NCBI GenBank assembly: GCA_049589355.1
Contig: JBAWAP010000354.1
Span: forward strand, 1 to 17,751
Direction of reading: 5' to 3'
Length of the DNA stretch: 17,751 bases
DNA from: JBAWAP01 sp049589355
GTDB lineage: Bacteria; Chloroflexota; Anaerolineae; VGOG01
Position numbers and translations under genes: made by a program. This document shows, one piece after another, positions 12,747 to 17,751 of the stretch (position 1 is the stretch's first letter; each line of letters starts with the position of its first letter). The notes beneath the pieces were generated by a model. That model did not search any database. It saw only the letters and a program-made list of their open reading frames with translations, and was not told the DNA's origin.

Positions 12747-14813
12747 ATGAAGGAATATCAGACCGAGCAACTTAGGAACATAGCCCTCTTATCTCACGGC
12801 AGTGCAGGGAAGACTTCTCTGGCGGAGGCTATGCTCTTTGACACCGGGGCCATTAACCGCCTGGGCAAAGTGGATGAGGGGACGACAGTCTCCGACTACG
12901 ACGAAGAGGAGATCCGACGTCACATCTCGCTCAGCACCTCCATTTTACCCTGCGAATGGAACGGCCACAAGATCAACGCCTTCGACACCCCCGGTTATCT
13001 GGACTTCGTGGGCGAGGTCAAAGGAGCCGTCAGGGTAGCTGACGGGGCGCTGATTCTCCTTGACGCCGCGTCGGGCGTGGAGGTGGGCACGGACCTGGTC
13101 TGGGGCTACGCCGACGAGCAGAACCTGCCCCGCCTGGTTTTCATCAATAAGATGGATCGGGAGAATGCAAACTTCAAGCGCTGCCTGGACGCTCTGAAGG
13201 AGAAATTCGAGACCAATTTCATACCCATCCAGTTGCCCATCGGCAGCCAGGAAGATTTTGAGGGCATAGTGAACCTGATTGCCATGAAAGCTTACCTGGG
13301 TTCGAAGGCCGAAGAGGGGGAGATTCCTGCCTCTCTGCAGGATGAGATAGAAGACTATCACCTGCAACTGGTCGAAGCCGCAGCCGAGAGTGAAGATGAT
13401 TTGATTGTGAAATACCTAGAGGGGGAAGAGCTGACTGAAGAGGAGATCCAGCGCGGCCTAAGAGCAAGGATTGCCACTGGCAATGTGGTGCCCGTACTCT
13501 GCGGCTCAGCCACCGCCAACATCGGTATTCAGCCGCTCCTGCAAGCTATCATCGAGTATCTCCCCTCCCCTGCCGAGGTCGGAGAAATAGTGGGCACCAA
13601 TCCAGCCACAGACAAGGAGGAAACCCTGGAACCCAATGAGCTGGCACCACTGGCCGTCCTGGCGTTCAAGACCCTGGCTGACCCCTATGTCGGCAAACTA
13701 ACTTGTTTCCGGGTCTACTCGGGCCTGATGGAATCGGATTCGCGGGTTTTCAACTCCAGAAGTGGCAAGGAGGAAAGAATCAGCCAGATCTATATCCTGC
13801 GCGGCAAAGACCAAATACCTGTGGATAGGATTCGAACTGGTGACATCGGGGCAGTGGCCAAGCTAGCTGATACTTCCACAGGCGACACCCTCTGCAATAA
13901 GGACCATCCCATCATCCTCACCCCCCCCACCTTCCCTAGGCCCGTTTTCTCGGCGGCCGTCCACCCCAAGACCAAGGCCGACCTGGATAAGATGAGCACC
14001 ACTCTGGCCCGCCTAGCTGAAGAGGACCCCACCCTGCGGGTGGATCGCGAGCCCTCTACTGGCGAAACCCTCCTCTCAGGGATGGGCGAATCTCACGTTG
14101 ACATTGCTGCCAGGCGCTTGCACCAGAAATTCGGGGTGGATATCGTAACCAGTGTACCCAAGGTCCCCTATCGGGAGACCATCACCAAAGTGGCCTCGGC
14201 ACAGGGCCGCCACAAAAAACAAACCGGCGGGCGAGGCCAATTCGGCGACGTCTTTATCAGATTCGAGCCCCTGCCCCGAGACTCAGGCTTCGAGTTCGCG
14301 GACGAGATCCGCGGCGGGGCGGTGCCCAATCAGTACATCCCCGCCGTGGAGAAGGGCCTCAGGGAAATCATACAGAAGGGCATCCTGGCCGGCTACCCCA
14401 CCACTGACTTTCGGGCCGCCCTCTACGACGGCTCCTTTCATCCGGTGGACTCCTCCGAGATCTCCTTCAAACTTGCCGCTCACTTGGCCTTCAAGAAGGC
14501 CATCCCGGAGAGTGGCCCAGTGCTCCTGGAGCCCATCATGGATGTTACTATCACCATCCCTGAGGAGTTCACAGGCGACGTTTTAGGCGACCTCAACAGC
14601 AAACGGGCACGGGTGCAGGGCATGGATCAGCGGCGAGGCATGGCAATTATTACCGCCCAGGCTCCCCTGGCCGAAATGCAACGCTATGCCACGGACCTTA
14701 GATCCATGACACAGGGTCGGGGGATCCACACCATGGAATTCTCTCACTATGAGGAGGTGCCTAGCCACGCCGCTCAAAAGATCATTGAAGAGGCCCGGCG
14801 AGAAGCAGAGTAA
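12747..14813 (+). CDS. Elongation factor G-like translational GTPase (FusA2 type)
   Basis: A 688-residue, five-domain EF-G homologue. G1 is SHGSAGKTSLAEAM (residues 16-29), switch I has RRHISLSTSILP, G3 is DTPGYLDFVGEV, G4 is NKMD near residue 133, and G5 is CGSA. Domains II-V follow (CFRVYSGLMES; GMGESHVDIAARRL; TGGRGQFGDVFIRFEPL; EPIMDVTITIPEE). The P-loop HGSAGKTS in place of HIDAGKTT, and HISLSTS in place of the usual RGITI, indicate the EF-G2/FusA2 paralogue rather than the main translocase. Its role is uncertain; some members act in ribosome recycling or have weak translocase activity. ATG 12747 has an excellent AAGAAGGAGGA box. It ends before a bidirectional hairpin terminator. Confidence 0.88.
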   Translation: MKEYQTEQLRNIALLSHGSAGKTSLAEAMLFDTGAINRLGKVDEGTTVSDYDEEEIRRHISLSTSILPCEWNGHKINAFDTPGYLDFVGEVKGAVRVADGALILLDAASGVEVGTDLVWGYADEQNLPRLVFINKMDRENANFKRCLDALKEKFETNFIPIQLPIGSQEDFEGIVNLIAMKAYLGSKAEEGEIPASLQDEIEDYHLQLVEAAAESEDDLIVKYLEGEELTEEEIQRGLRARIATGNVVPVLCGSATANIGIQPLLQAIIEYLPSPAEVGEIVGTNPATDKEETLEPNELAPLAVLAFKTLADPYVGKLTCFRVYSGLMESDSRVFNSRSGKEERISQIYILRGKDQIPVDRIRTGDIGAVAKLADTSTGDTLCNKDHPIILTPPTFPRPVFSAAVHPKTKADLDKMSTTLARLAEEDPTLRVDREPSTGETLLSGMGESHVDIAARRLHQKFGVDIVTSVPKVPYRETITKVASAQGRHKKQTGGRGQFGDVFIRFEPLPRDSGFEFADEIRGGAVPNQYIPAVEKGLREIIQKGILAGYPTTDFRAALYDGSFHPVDSSEISFKLAAHLAFKKAIPESGPVLLEPIMDVTITIPEEFTGDVLGDLNSKRARVQGMDQRRGMAIITAQAPLAEMQRYATDLRSMTQGRGIHTMEFSHYEEVPSHAAQKIIEEARREAE

Positions 14814-14860
14814 GAATAGAACATCAAACTGGAATCTGACCCCCTAGTAGGGCGGAAAGT

Positions 14861-14913
14861 AAAACGTGATGCGTGAAACGTCAATCGTGAATGACTTTTA
14901 CGCATCACGTTTT
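14861..14913. terminator. Bidirectional hairpin terminator between convergent genes
   Basis: AAAACGTGATGCGT (14861-14874) pairs perfectly over 14 bp with ACGCATCACGTTTT (14900-14913) around a 25-base loop. T-rich sequence follows on the plus strand, and the A run at 14861 gives T on the minus strand. It sits between the EF-G paralogue (plus) and the ABC ATPase (minus). The loop and the flank to 14948 are made of diverged CGTGATGCGTGAAACGT-like units in both orientations, so the terminator seems built from a dispersed repeat. Confidence 0.75.
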
Positions 14914-14941
14914 TACATTTTGCGTCTTCATGCTTTACGTT

Positions 14942-15781
14942 CTACGCTCTCTCTAACATCTCTCTCAAGAAACGTCCTGCCTCAGTGGATTGGCCATCGC
15001 GATAGAGGACCGTCCCTTGAATAGCCAGATCTGCCTCCGTGCCTTCCAGAACTGCCCGCCCCAGGGGGGAATTCTTGAGCATCTTCAGGTCCTCGCTATA
15101 GGGATCGCCAACAATGTCCTCGCGCACGATGCGCCCCGAATCCAACACCACGATGCGCTCCGTCTGACGGGCAATGGCCGGGTCATGGGTGACGACGATA
15201 ACAGTGGTGCCCAAATCGCGGTTGAGTTCGTGCATCAGGGCAATCACTTCTGCCCCGCTCTTGGAGTCCAAGTCGCCTGTGGGTTCGTCGGCCAGAACCA
15301 GCATGGGCTTATTGGCCAACGACCGGGCGATGGCGACCCGCTGACGCTCACCACCAGAGAGGGCGCTGGGCAAATGTCGCAGGCGGTCACCCAAGCCCAC
15401 CAAATCCAGCAGTTCCTTAGCTCTCTGCCGGCGTTTCCTGGCACTGATGCGCTGCTCATACAAGGGGATCTCCACATTCTCCAGCGCCGTCAGCGTAGGG
15501 ATCAGGTTGTGTAACTGGAATACAAACCCCACCGTCTGGCTGCGAAAGCGATCCAGATTCTTCACCGTTGCCAAGTCCTGCCCGGCGACGATCACCTGCC
15601 CACTGGTGGGCCGATCCAGCGCGCCGATCAGGTGCAACAGCGTAGACTTGCCACTGCCCGATGGGCCCATCACCGAGACGAATTCACCTTGCCCGATGCA
15701 CAGATTCACCCCATCCAGGGCCCGCACCTCGGCGCCATCGCCGTAGACTTTCGTCAGGTCGCGTGTTTCGACAGCGGTTTG
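14942..15781 (-). CDS. MacB/LolD-type ABC transporter ATPase, start codon lost
   Basis: ATPase of an export or lipoprotein-type ABC complex: Walker A GPSGSGKST, Q-loop VFQLHNLIPTLTALENVEIP, signature LSGGERQRVAIARSLA, Walker B LVLADEPTGDLDS and switch VVTHDPAIA. This is the LolD/MacB/FtsE group, with a C-terminal tail of about 50 residues. Family similarity begins at 15781 (QTAVETRDLTKVYGDGAEVRALDG), but the frame has a TAA at 15785-15787 and no ATG. The only possible starts are CTG at 15757 or GTG at 15727, neither with a clear ribosome-binding site; GTG 15727 would remove the first beta-strand. The gene therefore seems to have lost its 5' end at a junction with the MazF remnant. A HlyD-type adaptor lies upstream on the same strand, but the permease expected with it is absent. 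Confidence 0.85.
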   Translation of the reverse strand, partial: QTAVETRDLTKVYGDGAEVRALDGVNLCIGQGEFVSVMGPSGSGKSTLLHLIGALDRPTSGQVIVAGQDLATVKNLDRFRSQTVGFVFQLHNLIPTLTALENVEIPLYEQRISARKRRQRAKELLDLVGLGDRLRHLPSALSGGERQRVAIARSLANKPMLVLADEPTGDLDSKSGAEVIALMHELNRDLGTTVIVVTHDPAIARQTERIVVLDSGRIVREDIVGDPYSEDLKMLKNSPLGRAVLEGTEADLAIQGTVLYRDGQSTEAGRFLREMLERA

Positions 15782-15791
15782 ACATTATTTA

Positions 15792-16001
15792 GTGTTTAGC
15801 TGCAATCTGAGCGGCGATGTTTACCTCATTCAGTTTCCCCTGCCCAACCAGCCCGACAAGACCATCACCAAGTATGCAGTGAACCTGCAAGAGGAGAGAA
15901 TCATCTATCGCCTTTCGCCGGAAACGATGCGCGAAATTGATGAGAGGCTACTCCTCGGCGTGGGCATCGTCAGGATTGAGGACCTGGAAGCCGCGAGCTA
16001 G
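15792..16001 (+). pseudogene. MazF/PemK-like toxin with an internal deletion
   Basis: The 69-codon frame from GTG 15792 reads SGDVYLIQFPLPNQPDKTIT then KYAVNLQE, which resembles the first strand region of MazF/PemK toxins (GDVYLV.FP). It then passes directly to RIIYRLSPETMREIDERLLL and GVGIVRIEDLEAAS, which resembles the MazF C-terminal helix (LSxexMxxVDxAL). The middle of a normal toxin of about 110-120 residues, including the RPVLVVS-like strand, is absent, with the join near 15885-15900 and the frame kept. There is no ribosome-binding site or antitoxin gene. It lies between the HlyD adaptor and the ABC ATPase on the opposite strand and ends nine bases from the adaptor's stop codon. The identification is moderate; it could be a small uncharacterised protein. 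Confidence 0.5.
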
Positions 16002-16010
16002 GCTCACTCA

Positions 16011-16727
16011 TTATGGACTACTGACCTCAATATCCACGAACGCCGTCATACCCCAGCGCAACTCTTCCGGCGGCGAGGTCATCTCAATGACGGCCGTAAA
16101 GTTGGTGCCACCCTGGCCGACCGAGGCCATCGGCGCAATGCGAGTGACCTGACCTTCCGTCATCCGTTCCAGCAGGGCGTCGAAGGTGAGGGTCGCCGGG
16201 CTGCCGACTGCCACCCGTGCCACGTCTACTTCATTCAGGTCAGTGGTCTCCACGCGCAACGTGCTCACGTCGCCCAGGGCCAGCACGGGCGTGCCGATGG
16301 CAATCACTTCGCTCTCTCGCGGATAGATCTCGCTCACCGTCCCGGCAAAGGGCGCGATTAGTGTGGCCTTGGTCAGCGCCGACTCAGCCTGGGCCAGCGC
16401 CGCTTCTGCCTGGGCCACCTGTGCCTCCAGCACGGCTATCTCCTCCGCCGTGGCTCCGGCCTTCAGCCGATCCCGTTGCGCCTCCGCCTGGGCCAGTTGC
16501 CCCTCGGCGACTTCGACCTGGGCCTGGGCGACGGCTATACCCGCCTTGGCCAGTTTCTCCTGGGCCTGGGCCGCCACGACTGCGTCCTGCGCCTGGGTCA
16601 GCGCCGCCTGCGCCACATCTCCGCCCGCCTGGGCGATGCTTACCTGGGCCTGGGCCCCTTCCACGCCCGCCTGGGCGATGCTCACCTGGGCCTGGGCCGC
16701 ATCCACGCCCGCTTGGGCCATGCTCAC
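16011..16727 (-). pseudogene. HlyD/MacA-type membrane fusion protein, C-terminal part after a frameshift
   Basis: This frame continues the adaptor that starts at 17647. It begins in the coiled coil with three 14-residue repeats (AQVSMAQAGVDAAQ, AQVSIAQAGVEGAQ, AQVSIAQAGGDVAQ), then RDRLKAGATAEEI. It passes into the second half of the lipoyl/barrel-sandwich domain (ATLIAPFAGTVSEIYPREGE-like, read here as YPRESEV) and a beta-barrel (LRVETTDLNEVDVARVAVG, WGMTAFVDIEV), ending at TAA 16011-16013. It has no signal sequence or convincing start of its own; GTG 16727 is simply where the frame opens. One extra G near 16731-16735 would join it seamlessly to the upstream part as NAAQAQVSMAQ. Confidence 0.8.
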
Positions 16728-17647
16728 TTGGGCTGAGCCGCGTTTACGCCGGCCTTCGCGGCGGCGATTTCCTCCTCAGTCGTCCCCGCTTTCAGCAGAT
16801 TCACTTGCGCCTGGGCCCGCTCCATAGCCGCCAGCGCCTGCCGATAGGCGATTCCGATGGCTGAGGAGTCAGCCCCCGGCTGCCAGGCAATGACGTCGTA
16901 GGCCTTCTTTGCGCCTTCGAGTCCCGCTTGCGTCTGGCGAAGGGACGCCTCGGCAGCAGCGATTTCCTCCGGCCGGGCGCCGGCCTGCAGGCGCGCCAGT
17001 TCTGCCTGCGCCCTGGCCAGATCTGCCTTCGCTGCGTCCTGTGTGCCCTGGGCCTGGGTCACTGCTGCCTCCGCCGCGTCCAGCGTGCCCTGGGCCTGGG
17101 CCAGCGCTGCCTCCGCCGCGTTCAGCGTACCTTGGGCCTGGGCCAGCCCTGCTTCCGCCGCGTCCACGGCATCCTCGGCCTGTTTCACGTTGGCGCTGGC
17201 AATCTCGACGTTGATCTCCGCCTGGGTCACTGCCGCTTCCGCTGCTGCCGTACCTCCCTGAGCTGCAACGACAGCTCCCTCGGCGGCGGCTATCTCCTCC
17301 GGCGTTGGGCCTGCCTTTGCTGCCGCCAGTTGCGCCTGGGCCGTCGTCAGTGCCGCACGGGCCTGAGCCACGGCGTGCTCCAGGTCGGTCGCGTCCAGGC
17401 GGGCCAGGGTATCCCCGGCGGTCACCCCGCTCCCCTCGGCGACAAGCCACTCTACTCGCCCGCCGGCCTCGAAGCTCAACGTGGCCCACCGCGCCGGTAT
17501 CACCTTCCCCGACGCCGTCACTACGTTTTCAAAGATCGCCGGCAGGGCCGGATTCTCCTTCGGTGCCGAGGCCGCCTCTTGCCCTGTGCACCCCACCAGG
17601 CTCAACACCAGCAGGCTCGCCACAATGATAAGTCCTATCCTCTGCAT
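16724..17647 (-). pseudogene. HlyD/MacA-type membrane fusion lipoprotein, N-terminal part
   Basis: Begins with a lipoprotein signal, MQRIGLIIVASLLVLSLVGC, with lipobox LVGC, so it is anchored outside the cytoplasmic membrane. The first lipoyl half-motif follows (VTASGKVIPARWATLSFEAG; GGRVEWLVAEGSGVTAGDTL). After it comes a very long Ala/Gln coiled coil with AGPTPEEIAAAEG modules and three 14-residue repeats (AQGTLNAAEAALAQ, AQGTLDAAEAAVTQ, AQGTQDAAKADLAR). It stops at TGA 16724-16726 after NAAQPK because of a one-base deletion; the rest of the protein is in the next frame. ATG 17647 is preceded by AAAGGAG. The protein would link an ABC permease to an outer layer for export. Either the gene is broken or the contig has one wrong base. 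Confidence 0.85.
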
Positions 17648-17664
17648 CGTTAGCTCCTTTCTGG

Positions 17665-17690
17665 TCGGTAGACTGGTAGATTGGTAGACT
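17665..17690. repeat. 8-bp tandem repeat upstream of the HlyD-type gene
   Basis: Three units of YYGGTAGA (tcggtaga, ctggtaga, ttggtaga at 17665-17688) are followed by a partial, changed copy. They lie directly upstream of the ribosome-binding site. The remaining sequence to 17751 has no gene and no convincing promoter. Confidence 0.7.
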
Positions 17691-17751
17691 CAGTAGATGG
17701 AAATTCTGAAGCAACGTGGTTCCCATGCCCAATGTCACTGGCATTTTGCGC

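Noticed and set aside
16600..17170. Regularly spaced repeats resembling a CRISPR array
   Set aside because: The units are contiguous 42-bp coding repeats with no unique spacers and an unbroken heptad pattern in translation.
16217..17653. Long plus-strand frames opposite the adaptor gene
   Set aside because: They are Pro/Gly/Arg- or Cys/Leu-rich mirror frames of the alanine-rich coiled coil, produced by its GC-rich 42-bp repeats.

Overview
This window looks like a piece of a Chloroflexota chromosome (Anaerolineae-like), inferred rather than proven. The hints are the GC-rich, strongly biased codon use, a DHH-CBS-CCA nucleotidyltransferase fusion, a class IIIB Mg P-type ATPase, alanine-rich HlyD adaptors, and the small degenerate repeats scattered between and inside genes. 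No tRNA, rRNA, CRISPR array, transposase or phage gene was recognised.

Layout. Positions 1-6456 are a minus-strand block. In transcription order it holds adenylate kinase, a GH37 trehalase, a 41-codon DUF421/YetF C-terminal remnant, a DUF1232 membrane protein, the Mg P-type ATPase (mgtA), a broken htrA remnant and a flippase-like LPG-synthase transmembrane protein that runs off the left edge. A rho-independent terminator (6488-6524) and a repeat-rich gap separate this block from a minus-strand MalK/UgpC-type ABC ATPase with a good sigma70 promoter. Behind that lies a degraded sugar locus: a chimera of PfkB-kinase and LacI-regulator pieces (8138-8609) and a short PfkB-like start (7987-8025). 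From 8668 to 14813 the plus strand carries the DHH-CBS-PAP fusion, a retropepsin-like protein, an MNT-HepT-type fusion and an EF-G paralogue. A bidirectional hairpin terminator at 14861-14913 closes that block. The right end (14942-17647, minus) is a MacA/MacB-like export locus: a frameshifted lipoprotein adaptor and an ABC ATPase without a start codon. A MazF-like toxin remnant lies between them on the plus strand, and the expected permease is missing.

The theme of the window is erosion and rearrangement next to intact core genes. At least four loci are internal or terminal fragments (htrA, yetF, pfkB/lacI, mazF). Two of them begin immediately after the stop codon of an intact neighbour and in the same reading frame. 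Separately, three or four different small-repeat types sit in frame inside conserved genes (mgtA, trehalase, the CCA-enzyme fusion, possibly the MNT-HepT gene), adding low-complexity peptide without breaking the frame.

Functionally the window mixes housekeeping (Adk, EF-G paralogue, tRNA 3'-end enzyme), ion and sugar transport (MgtA, UgpC), trehalose breakdown, and a probable MNT-HepT toxin-antitoxin module in one polypeptide. That gene has a strong internal ribosome-binding site that could also give a separate HepT.
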